Shown here in pieces: positions 1 to 5,689 of a DNA stretch of 5,765 nt. Location: positions 1 through 5,765 of the forward strand of contig JACCUC010000109.1 of assembly GCA_013812065.1 (NCBI GenBank), given 5' to 3'. The notes below the pieces were generated by a model, which saw only the letters and a program-made list of their open reading frames with translations, made no database searches and was not told the origin of the DNA. Source of the stretch: Thermoleophilaceae bacterium. Lineage in GTDB: Bacteria > Actinomycetota > Thermoleophilia > Solirubrobacterales > Thermoleophilaceae. Within the stretch, counting starts at the first letter, position 1; the number at the start of each line of letters is the position of its first letter. The position numbers and the translations under genes are program-made.

Positions 1-209
1 GCGGGGAGAAGCCGCTCGTCTCGGAAGCGCTCGAAGGCCTCACGCGACTCCCACACGTTGAAGATGCGGACTCCGCCGCCCTCCATCTCGGCGGCGGTGT
101 GGAAGATCAGTCCCTCAGGGGGGTCGCTCTCGATGCCGGCCTTGCTGCTCACGGCGTCGTAGTTCTCGAGGGTGTTGTTCGGCGTCTCCTGAAGCATGCT
201 GATCGCCAT
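1..209 (-). CDS. Antibiotic-biosynthesis-monooxygenase-like small protein, 3' end outside window
   Basis: This reading frame starts with ATG at 209-207 and stays open to the window edge, giving the first 69 residues. The start is well supported: a GAGGAGGAGG ribosome-binding site lies about 8 nt upstream, and the protein begins MAISMLQETP. The visible sequence follows the pattern of the roughly 100-residue dimeric alpha-beta-barrel (ABM/Dabb-like) proteins common in actinobacteria: a first beta strand, a helix around NTLENYDAV (13-21), a DPPEGLIFHTA strand (29-39), then VRIFNVWESREAFERF (47-62), a strand plus helix typical of the fold. Such proteins include heme- and quinol-oxidising monooxygenases, but many have no known substrate, and I see no catalytic residue that decides the role. 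It lies downstream of, and co-directional with, a decayed gene cluster, 199 bp after the preceding frame ends. The fold-family call is from memory of family patterns. Confidence 0.72.
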   Translation of the reverse strand, partial: MAISMLQETPNNTLENYDAVSSKAGIESDPPEGLIFHTAAEMEGGGVRIFNVWESREAFERFRDERLLP

Positions 210-408
210 CCGGTAGTCCTCCTCCTCGGGGTACGGGTCGACCCTAAACGCTTCGCTGGGTGTGCGCAAGGCACGACGGCGATGTGGCGTTCGTTGCGCA
301 CCTCTTCGCTGAGTCCTCATCGAGGGCGACGGCGGCGGACCGCGAAGGGGTAGGACCGACTCGCATCGCCGAGGGCGAGGCCAGGAAAGCTCGAGCTGGT
401 CGCCGCGC

Positions 409-809
409 TCACGTCCGCGGCCAGCGCCCGTGGACGCGGCGATGGGCGATCTCGTAGACCGTGCGCGCCCTCGACCCCCGCGGCTGGTGGCCGACGCCGA
501 ACGCCAGATAGGCGAGCTCGAGCCGGGCCTCGACGATCACCGGCGAGAAGAGCATCCGAAACGGAGGCTCGGCGACCTCAGGTGGGAGGTAGACCTTGAC
601 CCGGCCGGCGAGCTGTGTGCCGTCGCGGCCCTCGGCGGCGCAGGGCTCTAGTCGAGCCCAGTTCAGCCCTTCGGAGGCGAAGACCTCTCGCGTGCCGTCT
701 CGGCCGCCTCTCGGGCCGGTGTGCCAGGGCGGTAGCGCCCAACGTCGACGGCGAAGGCGTCCTCGTCGAAGCGGACGTGCAGGCGCCGAGCGGCCCACCG
801 ATCTGCCAC
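409..809 (-). pseudogene. Unrecognised gene disrupted by a 2-base frameshift (about 132-residue product if repaired)
   Basis: A GTG start at 809-807 follows a good GAGGGG ribosome-binding site 6 nt upstream and lies 3 nt after the TAA of the preceding gene. The frame reads VADRWAARRLHVRFDEDAF and onward but stops at TGA 665-663 after 48 residues. A second frame carries protein-like sequence to TGA 411-409, including EVFASEGLNWARLEPC, GRVKVYLPPEVAEPPF, LELAYLAFGVGHQP and YEIAHRRVHGRWP. The two frames join smoothly at the GAGAG run at 689-685: removing one GA gives ...AETAREVFASEG and a continuous protein of about 132 residues. I do not recognise the family. The closing YEIAHRRVHGR looks like a conserved C-terminal motif. 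Its close coupling to the small acidic protein upstream would fit a toxin-antitoxin-like pair, but that is speculation. A sequencing or assembly indel could also explain the break. Confidence 0.55.
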
Positions 810-812
810 TAA

Positions 813-1037
813 TTACCCCTCGCCGTGGGCTGGGGGCTCGCCGAACTCGGCGGCGAACTCCTCGGGCGTGAGCGCCCGTCCTCCGACCCGCTGAAGGATC
901 TCCTCCTCGGAAGGCCCGGTGTCGGGCTCGAGCAGGAGGCGTCCGTCCGGTAGGCACTCCACGGCGTAGGTGCCGGCGAACTCGGGATCGTGGAGGGTGA
1001 TCGTCCTCCCGGCTCGAAGTCTCGCAGGTCGTCTCAT
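813..1037 (-). CDS. Hypothetical 74-residue acidic protein, possible antitoxin-like partner
   Basis: The ATG at 1037-1035 shares one base with the TGA stop of the upstream nuclease remnant (TGATG), a classic arrangement for translational coupling. GGGTGG lies 5 nt upstream as a weak ribosome-binding site, and a GTG at 1046 is an alternative start three codons earlier. The protein has a basic start (MRRPARLRAGRT), a short beta-rich stretch (ITLHDPEFAGTYAVECLPDG then RLLLEPD), and an acidic helical C-terminus with EEEILQRVGG (about residues 47-56) and LTPEEFAAEFGE (about 59-70). It ends at TAA 815-813, only 3 nt before the next start. Small size, a beta N-terminal part, an acidic helical tail and tight linkage to a second small gene are typical of type II antitoxins. 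No family is recognised with certainty, and the partner gene is frameshifted here, so the function is open. Confidence 0.55.
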   Translation of the reverse strand: MRRPARLRAGRTITLHDPEFAGTYAVECLPDGRLLLEPDTGPSEEEILQRVGGRALTPEEFAAEFGEPPAHGEG

Positions 1038-1499
1038 CAGAACCACCCGTGCATCGGCACGTAGCCGAGCCGCTCGGCCCCCTCGGCCCGTCCCACCCGG
1101 CGCCGGGCGGCGGCCCGCTCTCGTCTCGTCTTGCGCCGGGCGGCCGCGCTCCTCGCCTCGATCCGGTCGCGGTCACACGTGCTCCAAAGTCCCGCGTCCG
1201 TGTCCTTCGCTTCGCGCTCGGCCTTCTCGAAGGTCGACTCGTACCTGTCGTTCGGGGGGATCGTCAGGACCTTCGCGTAACCCTCGCTCAGGAGCGCGCG
1301 GTTGTGCATCTCCCCTTCCCGAGTGAGATAGGCGAGCGTGCGGTCGTAGCGGTCCTTGCGCTCCACTCCGAGTGTCTCCGTCGATGACCCGCGTCACCCG
1401 AGCACCCGGCCCCTGTCCTTGCGTCGAGCCGGCGCACGCGGCAGGACCGGCGCAGGCGAAGAGCGCCCAGCAAGCCGCCAGCACCCCTCTCCCGACCAA
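1037..1499 (-). pseudogene. Thermonuclease (SNase-like) remnant with internal deletion and frameshift
   Basis: The frame from TTG 1499-1497 encodes a hydrophobic Cys/Ala-rich leader (VLAACWALFACAGPAACAG), likely a signal peptide or lipoprotein leader, followed by VTRVIDGDT, the N-terminal active-site strand of staphylococcal-nuclease-like enzymes, ending about 1371. Immediately after, in another frame from about 1366, comes VERKDRYDRTLAYL, EGEMHNRALLSEGYAKVLTIPP and EREAKDTDAGLW, the C-terminal half of the same fold. By comparison with staphylococcal nuclease, about 55-60 residues between these blocks are missing, including the Arg35, Asp40 and Glu43 segment; the Arg87 equivalent survives in RYDRTLAYL. 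The deletion also changes frame, so no intact enzyme can be made. The C-terminal tail (about residues 70-109 of the second block) is Arg/Ala-rich. A GTG at 1484-1482 is an alternative start. An intact version would have been an exported, calcium-dependent, sugar-nonspecific nuclease. Confidence 0.8.
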
Positions 1500-1565
1500 G
1501 AAGCCGTCCCGTACTACCCGAGGACCGTACCAACCGCCACCGCTCGCCTAACCTCGCAGCCACCC

Positions 1566-1850
1566 ATGTCGCTCCCCACCTTCGTTCGCGCCTTCACCCA
1601 CGTCGAGTCCGCCGTCTTCGCCGCGCTCCTCGTCGTCTGGCTCGGCGACATCGACGACACCGCGAAGTTCGTCCTCGGGCTGGTCCACGGGGTCGGCTTC
1701 CTCACCCTCTGCGCGGTGATCTACGTCGCCTGCCTCCGCGGCGCGCTCGCCTGGCCGATCCTCGCCGCCGCCGTCCTGCTCACGCCCTTCGGCAGCTCGA
1801 TCGGCATCGAGTGGCGGCTGCGCCGGCGCCACGCGACCGCGGGCGGCTGA
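1566..1850 (+). CDS. DUF3817-type integral membrane protein
   Basis: The 94-residue protein starts at ATG 1566 (MSLPTFVRAF). The frame is open further upstream, but that part lies over the nuclease remnant and does not look like protein. Three membrane segments are visible, at about residues 11-27, 35-57 and 60-82, with a positively charged end (WRLRRRHA). The pattern THVESAVFAALLVVW, then a charged loop, then VLGLVHGVGFLTL with its central HG, then PILAAAVLLTPFGSSIGIEWRLRR matches the small DUF3817 family common in actinobacteria, whose biochemical role is not known. No clear ribosome-binding site precedes the ATG, so it may be leaderless or start elsewhere. It ends 7 bp before the PgsA-type gene and is probably transcribed with it, which suggests but does not show a membrane or envelope role. 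Confidence 0.75.
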   Translation: MSLPTFVRAFTHVESAVFAALLVVWLGDIDDTAKFVLGLVHGVGFLTLCAVIYVACLRGALAWPILAAAVLLTPFGSSIGIEWRLRRRHATAGG

Positions 1851-1857
1851 ACAGCCA

Positions 1858-2532
1858 GTGACGTCGCCCTCGCTCAACCTCCCCAACGCCATCACCGTCG
1901 GGCGGATGGCGCTCGTCCCGATCGTCGTCGTCGCCATGCTCGACGCCCGCCGCGGCGGCTCCGCGCCGCTCGCCGCCGGCCTCTTCGGCGCGCTGGCCGC
2001 GAGCGATGCCCTCGACGGCCACATCGCGCGCGCCCGCCAGGACGTGACCAACTTCGGCAAGCTCGTCGACCCGATCGCCGACAAGGTGCTCGTCGCCGCC
2101 GCCCTCGTGGTGCTCGCCGGGCAGGAGCGGGTGGCGGCCTGGGTCGCCGGCGCCGTCATCGTCCGTGAGGTGGCGGTGACCGGGATGAGGTTCTACGCCG
2201 GCCGCCGGGGCGTCGTCATATCGGCCAGCGTGCTCGGCAAGCGCAAGACGTTGGTCCAGATCGCCGCGGTACTCACCCTCATCCTCGCGCCGGACCCCGA
2301 CGCGTGGTGGGTGCTTCTGATCGTCTACGCCGCCGTGCTTCTGACCGTGATCTCGGGCGTCGAGTACTTCGCCGGCCTGAAGAAGCGCCTGGCGGAACCG
2401 CCGAGCCCCGGAGACGGGCCCGGAGTGGGCGATGCGGCCGCGCCGCCGCCGGATCAGGCGTCGACGACGCTCGCCACCGGCTCGCCCGCGAGCTCTGCGA
2501 AGACCTCGGCGCGGCAGGTTCCGCGCCGGTAG
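1858..2532 (+). CDS. pgsA: CDP-diacylglycerol--glycerol-3-phosphate 3-phosphatidyltransferase (PgsA-type)
   Basis: The enzyme transfers a phosphatidyl group from CDP-diacylglycerol to glycerol-3-phosphate at the inner membrane, making phosphatidylglycerol phosphate, the precursor of phosphatidylglycerol and cardiolipin. The complete CDP-alcohol phosphotransferase signature is present: D50-x2-D53-G54-x2-A57-R58-x8-G67-x3-D71-x3-D75. The N-terminus LNLPNAITVGRM (6-17) matches the usual start of PgsA proteins. Hydrophobic helices occur at about 17-29, 36-48, 78-88, 93-109, 133-144 and 150-165. The chosen start is GTG 1858, 7 bp after the DUF3817 gene, without a strong ribosome-binding site. The normal domain ends near FAGLKKRL (171-178). 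A Pro/Ala/Ser-rich, low-complexity tail of about 46 residues follows, its last 26 residues lying over the end of the convergent Clp-N gene. Other CDP-alcohol transferases (for example phosphatidylinositol phosphate synthase) are possible, but the VDPIADK motif and overall layout favour PgsA. Confidence 0.87.
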   Translation: MTSPSLNLPNAITVGRMALVPIVVVAMLDARRGGSAPLAAGLFGALAASDALDGHIARARQDVTNFGKLVDPIADKVLVAAALVVLAGQERVAAWVAGAVIVREVAVTGMRFYAGRRGVVISASVLGKRKTLVQIAAVLTLILAPDPDAWWVLLIVYAAVLLTVISGVEYFAGLKKRLAEPPSPGDGPGVGDAAAPPPDQASTTLATGSPASSAKTSARQVPRR

Positions 2533-2909
2533 AGCTCGTGGTCGAAGGTCCAGCCGTAGGTCGCCAAGACCGCGAACAGGATGTGCACCGTGCCGACGGT
2601 CTCCGCCGCGCTCTGGGAAGCGAAGTCGAGAGCGCGACAGCACACGCGCGCGACGGTGTCGTCGTGGCGGCGCCCGTCCTCCCAGCGCCCGCGGGCGGGC
2701 CGGGTGTCGCTTGCTCCCTCGAGCGGGCCCTCGGGCACCCCGAGTGACTGCAGCGCCGCGCCGACGTGGCCGTGCATGCGCAGCACCCGCAGCCAGCGCT
2801 CGGCCTCCTGGGTGCGGGACATCGCGAACGGGAGCGACGTGCGGGCAAGGGCGAGGACGATCGTCGCGTCCTGGGACAGCTTGAGGTCTGGAGAGGAGGT
2901 GTAGTCCAT
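2454..2909 (-). CDS. Stand-alone Clp N-terminal (Clp-N/ClpR) domain protein
   Basis: The 151-residue protein starts at ATG 2909-2907 (MDYTSSPDLKLS). GAGGAG sits only 1 nt before the ATG, an unusually tight spacing, so the GTG at 2918-2916 is an alternative start. The clearest part is residues about 92-130, RALDFASQSAAETVGTVHI then LFAVLATYGW, which has the A-x3-A....VGTxH-hLxxLL pattern of the second Clp repeat seen in ClpA/ClpC N-domains. Residues 14-57 (ATIVLALARTSLPFAMSR, then WLRVLRMHGHVGAALQSLGV) would be the first helical repeat. A charged linker (60-85, rich in Gly/Arg/Asp) separates them. There is no AAA+ ATPase domain, so it cannot unfold proteins by itself; an adaptor or decoy role for a Clp protease is an inference. 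It lies 86 bp downstream of folE2 on the same strand and overlaps pgsA tail to tail. Confidence 0.72.
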   Translation of the reverse strand: MDYTSSPDLKLSQDATIVLALARTSLPFAMSRTQEAERWLRVLRMHGHVGAALQSLGVPEGPLEGASDTRPARGRWEDGRRHDDTVARVCCRALDFASQSAAETVGTVHILFAVLATYGWTFDHELYRRGTCRAEVFAELAGEPVASVVDA

Positions 2910-2995
2910 GCTCCTCACTTCGGTCCCCGGGCCGGCGGCAAGAGGAAGATTCACTGAGACTAATCGGATGTACGAAGAGCCACTTCGACTAGCCG

Positions 2996-4012
2996 CTAAT
3001 CCGCGCTCAGCCAGGTCCCGAGATCGCGGGTGGCTTTCGCGGCGCTGTCGCCGCGAAGCTCTCGCGCGAGCTCGCCGAGCAACCCGTCCCGCTGGGCCAC
3101 GACGTTGTGCTGGTGGATCGTCTCGAGATTCTCCTGCCGAGCACTGAGGAAGGTGGTCGCGCCGAGGTGCCCGAATCGCTCGACCGCCATCCGCACCATC
3201 GCGCGCACGCAATCCTCGACGAACCGCGGGCGGCGATGGGCTTTTTCGATGATGTGGGCCTCGTCGGCGCGCTTGAGCAGCTCGTAGACCTCGGAGCTCA
3301 TCGAGGATTCGACGATCGCCAGCAGCGCGTCGGGCTCGACAGCCGCGCCGGCGTCGCCTTCCGCCACTCCGATCCACAGCGTCCCGATCCCGCGCTGGTT
3401 GTGCGTCGCCACGGGGACGCAGGTGAGCACCCGCTCGATCTCGTCGCCGTCGAAGCCCTCGACCGCCAGGCGCTCGCGCGCGTCGGCCGTGGCCATGGCC
3501 TGACCGCACGGACAGGCGGTGATCCCTTGGGCGCGGACCCCGACCGCCCGCCGCGTACCGCCCTCTCGAGCCACCGCCGCCCCGAGCAGGGTGTACAGCT
3601 CCTGACTCTGCGCGCCGGAAGCCGGTGCCTGGCGGATCCGCGGGTGGCGGACGGTCAGCCGCGCTTCGGCACGACGGCTTTCCTGACGCTCTCGAACCCG
3701 CTCGGCGATGCCGGCGGCGAGGTCCTCGACGCGAAAATGGCCCGCCAGCACGACCTCGTCGATCGCCACCTCGACGGCCTCGTCGAAGCGCGACATGTGG
3801 GCTCCGCGCTGCACGGCGGCGAGGTCGGTCGAGCACTCGATGACGGCGGAGAGGGAGAGCTCGGCGCCCGGCGGACCGAGGCGCACGATCTTCTCGACCC
3901 CGGTCACCCCGACGTGGGAGAGGGCGAGCAGGGTCTGGGGCCGGCCGGCCTGGACGTCCGCGATCGCGCTGGGAAGTGGGGTGGCGAGGTCGGTCACGGC
4001 TTCGATCACCAT
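2996..4012 (-). CDS. folE2: GTP cyclohydrolase, FolE2/MptA family (type IB)
   Basis: This cytoplasmic metalloenzyme opens the GTP ring at the first step of tetrahydrofolate (in archaea, methanopterin) synthesis. The 338-residue protein shows the family blocks in order: ADVQ....LSHVGVTGVEKIV (18-43), QRGAHMSRFDEAVEVAIDE (68-86), ASGAQSQELYTLLGAA (131-146), GITACPCGQAM (163-173, with the catalytic/metal-site Cys in the CPC), THNQRGIGTLWIG (203-215), VYELLKRADEAHIIEKAHRR (242-261), RFVEDCVRAMVRM (263-275) and LETIHQHNVVAQRDG (296-310). The TACPC and IHQHN blocks resemble archaeal MptA more than classical bacterial FolE2, so mptA is an alternative name. The start is ATG 4012. The nearest GGAGG is 18 nt upstream, so initiation may be leaderless-like or at the following GTG (4009). 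The gene is divergent from rpoD. I see no Zur-like operator upstream, although Zur control is known for some folE2 genes. Confidence 0.88.
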   Translation of the reverse strand: MVIEAVTDLATPLPSAIADVQAGRPQTLLALSHVGVTGVEKIVRLGPPGAELSLSAVIECSTDLAAVQRGAHMSRFDEAVEVAIDEVVLAGHFRVEDLAAGIAERVRERQESRRAEARLTVRHPRIRQAPASGAQSQELYTLLGAAVAREGGTRRAVGVRAQGITACPCGQAMATADARERLAVEGFDGDEIERVLTCVPVATHNQRGIGTLWIGVAEGDAGAAVEPDALLAIVESSMSSEVYELLKRADEAHIIEKAHRRPRFVEDCVRAMVRMAVERFGHLGATTFLSARQENLETIHQHNVVAQRDGLLGELARELRGDSAAKATRDLGTWLSAD

Positions 4013-4045
4013 ACCCGTCGGCCCGAACCGCCTCCGGCTGCGACC

Positions 4046-4063
4046 GGCGGTATAGTGGCCGCC
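4046..4063 (+). promoter_or_regulatory. Candidate rpoD promoter -10 within an inverted repeat; possible bidirectional element
   Basis: In the 66-bp gap between folE2 and rpoD, TATAGT at 4051-4056 is a 5/6 match to the -10 hexamer and would place transcription start near 4063, about 16 nt before the rpoD ATG. No convincing -35 box is visible. On the opposite strand the same bases read TATACC (4054-4049), a 4/6 match pointing towards folE2. The hexamer is flanked by GGCGG (4046-4050) and CCGCC (4059-4063), a 5-bp inverted repeat with an 8-bp centre that could be an operator. The promoter role is inferred from position and sequence only. Confidence 0.4.
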
Positions 4064-4078
4064 TCGCACAGGGGGACC

Positions 4079-5245
4079 ATGAGCGCAGACATTCGGAGCG
4101 GAGCCGTCGCCGAGCGGGACATTCCCGCTCCGCTCGACACCGACGAGGTTCGCGCGCTCGTCCTCCTCGGCCAGGAGCGCGGCTTCCTGAGCGTCGACCA
4201 GGTCGCGGCGTGCATCTCCGACGTCGAGGTCACTCCGGAGGACGTGCGTGGCCTGCACGCCCATTTCGTCGAGCAGGGCATCGACCTCCAGACGGCCGAG
4301 GGCGAGCCGGTGTCGCCGGGCGGAGGGGAAGCGGACGGAGCCGACCGCGATGGCGCGGGAACCGGCGACGAGTTCGACGGTGGGGCCGAAGCGCCATCCG
4401 AGCTCGACCTGACCGTCGAGCCGAGCCTCGACTCGTTGCGTCTCTACCTGCGTTCGATCGGCCGCGTCGGGCTGCTCACGCCCAACCAGGAGGTCTCCCT
4501 CGCGGCGCGCATCGAGCGCGGCGACATGGCGGCCAAGCAGCACATGATCGAGGCCAACCTCAGGCTCGTAGTCTCGATCGCCAAGGGCTACATGGGGCGA
4601 GGACTCAGCTTCCTCGACCTTATCCAGGAGGGGTCGCTGGGGTTGATCCGCGCGGTCGAGAAGTTCGACCATCGGCGCGGGTACAAGTTCTCCACCTACG
4701 CGACCTGGTGGATCCGCCAGGCGGTCACCCGCGCGATCGCCGACAAGGCGCGGACTATCCGCCTCCCCGTCCACATGGCCGAGCGAATCGGCAAGCTCGG
4801 CTACGGCGAGCGCCAGCTCGTCCAGCAGCTCGGCCGCGAGCCGACGGCCGAAGAGCTCGCCGCAGCCCTCGACCGTCCCGTGCGCGAGGTCAAGGAGCTC
4901 AAGCGGATCGCCCAGTCGCCGATCTCGCTCGAGCGTCCGATCGGCGAGGAGCAGGGCGCGGAGCTCGGCGACCTGATCGAGGACGACGGCACGATCTCGC
5001 CGCTCGACCAGACGTTCGACAACGTTCGTCGCGAGACCCTTAGCCGAGTGCTCGCGGCGCTCGGCCAACGTGAGCGCGGCGTTCTCGTGATGCGTTACGG
5101 CCTCGACGGCGAGGAGCCGCGCACGCTCGAGGAGGTCGGCCGCGCCTTCGGGGTCACCCGCGAGCGCATCCGCCAGATCGAGACGCAGACCCTGCGTAAG
5201 CTCAAGTCGCTGCCCGAGGCGGAGCGGCTGCGGGGGGCGTCGTAG
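4079..5245 (+). CDS. rpoD: Primary RNA polymerase sigma factor RpoD/SigA
   Basis: This is the sigma-70 family group 1 initiation factor, which directs core RNA polymerase to housekeeping promoters. The start is ATG 4079, 3 nt after a GGGGG purine run. The 388 residues show an N-terminal region 1.1-like helical segment (about 20-70), an acidic Gly/Asp-rich linker (75-110), and region 1.2 SLDSLRLYLRSIGRVGLLT (116-134). Region 2 contains HMIEANLRLVVSIAKGYMGR (155-174), FLDLIQEGSLGLIRAVEKF (178-196) and the near-universal GYKFSTYATWWIRQAVTRAI (201-220). Region 3 covers about 221-300, including TIRLPVHM (226-233). Region 4 contains RERGVLVMRYGLDG (331-344) and a helix-turn-helix, LEEVGRAFGVTRERIRQIE (350-368). 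Region 2.4 and region 4.2 are intact, so it should read standard -10/-35 promoters. A close group 2 paralogue cannot be excluded, but the region 1.1-like segment favours the primary factor. tRNA genes follow. Confidence 0.92.
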   Translation: MSADIRSGAVAERDIPAPLDTDEVRALVLLGQERGFLSVDQVAACISDVEVTPEDVRGLHAHFVEQGIDLQTAEGEPVSPGGGEADGADRDGAGTGDEFDGGAEAPSELDLTVEPSLDSLRLYLRSIGRVGLLTPNQEVSLAARIERGDMAAKQHMIEANLRLVVSIAKGYMGRGLSFLDLIQEGSLGLIRAVEKFDHRRGYKFSTYATWWIRQAVTRAIADKARTIRLPVHMAERIGKLGYGERQLVQQLGREPTAEELAAALDRPVREVKELKRIAQSPISLERPIGEEQGAELGDLIEDDGTISPLDQTFDNVRRETLSRVLAALGQRERGVLVMRYGLDGEEPRTLEEVGRAFGVTRERIRQIETQTLRKLKSLPEAERLRGAS

Positions 5246-5264
5246 CGCGCGGCCCGGGCCCGGG

Positions 5265-5280
5265 CGCCCGCTTTCGGGCG
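5265..5280 (+). terminator. Weak GC hairpin after rpoD, possible terminator
   Basis: Twenty bases after the rpoD stop, CGCCCG (5265-5270) pairs perfectly with CGGGCG (5275-5280) around a CTTT loop. There is no T-run after it, so it is not a classical intrinsic terminator. It may still slow polymerase or separate rpoD from the tRNA genes. The preceding tract at 5252-5265 also holds overlapping GCCCGGGC palindromes that could form competing structures. Confidence 0.35.
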
Positions 5281-5291
5281 GGCGGCTGATC

Positions 5292-5297
5292 TAGACT
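5292..5297 (+). promoter_or_regulatory. Candidate -10 box of tRNA-Tyr
   Basis: TAGACT lies 13 nt before the mature tRNA-Tyr 5' end and would start transcription near 5304, giving a short leader usual for a tRNA. No clear -35 box is seen. It rests on position and a 4/6 hexamer match only. Confidence 0.3.
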
Positions 5298-5310
5298 CGG
5301 CTCTCCACCC

Positions 5311-5392
5311 GGGGGGATGTCCGAGTGGTTAAAGGAGACGGGCTGTAAACCCGTTGGCTACGCCTACGCAGGTTCGAATCCTGCTCCCCCCA
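5311..5392 (+). tRNA. tRNA-Tyr (anticodon GTA)
   Basis: An 82-nt class II tRNA fits fully. The acceptor stem is GGGGGGA (5311-5317) with TCCCCCC (5385-5391) and discriminator A at 5392. The D-stem is TCC/GGA. The anticodon stem ACGGG/CCCGT (5338-5342 and 5350-5354) carries loop CTGTAAA with GTA at 5345-5347. The variable arm is 13 nt with GGC/GCC pairing (5356-5358 and 5362-5364). The T-arm is GCAGG-TTCGAAT-CCTGC (5368-5384). The long variable arm is normal for bacterial tRNA-Tyr. The 3' CCA is not encoded (CTG follows), so it must be added by a nucleotidyltransferase. Confidence 0.96.
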
Positions 5393-5465
5393 CTGGGGTC
5401 CCGTCGCGGGCTTGGCTTCAGTCGGCTCGCGGTCGCCGAACCGTCGCGGCGGCGCCCCGGGCCGC

Positions 5466-5471
5466 TACGCT
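5466..5471 (+). promoter_or_regulatory. Candidate -10 box of tRNA-Thr
   Basis: TACGCT lies 10 nt before the mature tRNA-Thr 5' end and is separated from tRNA-Tyr by 73 bp, suggesting that tRNA-Thr could have its own start. No clear -35 box is visible. The two tRNAs could instead be cut from one transcript. Confidence 0.25.
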
Positions 5472-5481
5472 GGGGGCGCGC

Positions 5482-5554
<73 letters not shown>

Positions 5555-5689
5555 TGGCTCTCGAGATGCTTGCTCGCGGTAGTCACTCGACGGTCCCCTC
5601 GGTGCCGCGCACGCTCTCAGCCTCCCTTCAGTTAGGTCCCTAGTGCATACCCGGTTCGTTCCGTCTGAGGCGGTTCATAGCTTGACTGG

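Noticed and set aside
210..408. Possible gene in the gap before the ABM-like protein
   Set aside because: All three minus-strand frames were read. The fragments found show no recognisable protein pattern or supported start. An in-frame upstream extension of the ABM-like gene (from ATG near 326) lacks family similarity.
1356..1565. N-terminal extension of the DUF3817 protein by 70 codons
   Set aside because: It covers the antisense of the nuclease leader, is Arg/Pro-rich without pattern, and family members normally begin near MSLPTF.
1780..2643. 287-codon minus-strand open frame opposite pgsA
   Set aside because: It is Arg/Gly/Asp-rich with no motif, opposite a gene with a complete catalytic signature.
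2972..2986. CGAAG-AGCCA-CTTCG hairpin downstream of folE2 as a terminator
   Set aside because: The stem is only 5 bp and no T-run follows on the minus strand, so it is too weak to list.
2910..3836. Minus-strand N-terminal extension of the Clp-N protein by 309 codons
   Set aside because: It runs over folE2 in another frame and is low-complexity Arg-rich. The Clp-N similarity lies wholly after ATG 2909.
3107..4078. Plus-strand N-terminal extension of RpoD by 324 codons
   Set aside because: It lies antisense to folE2 and has no sigma-factor sequence. The region 1.1-like part begins just after ATG 4079, which has a purine-rich site upstream.
4013..5068. Minus-strand open frame continuing upstream of folE2 for 352 codons across rpoD
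   Set aside because: It is antisense to the sigma factor, shows no family motifs, and is the usual GC-rich shadow. The folE2 similarity begins only after ATG 4012.
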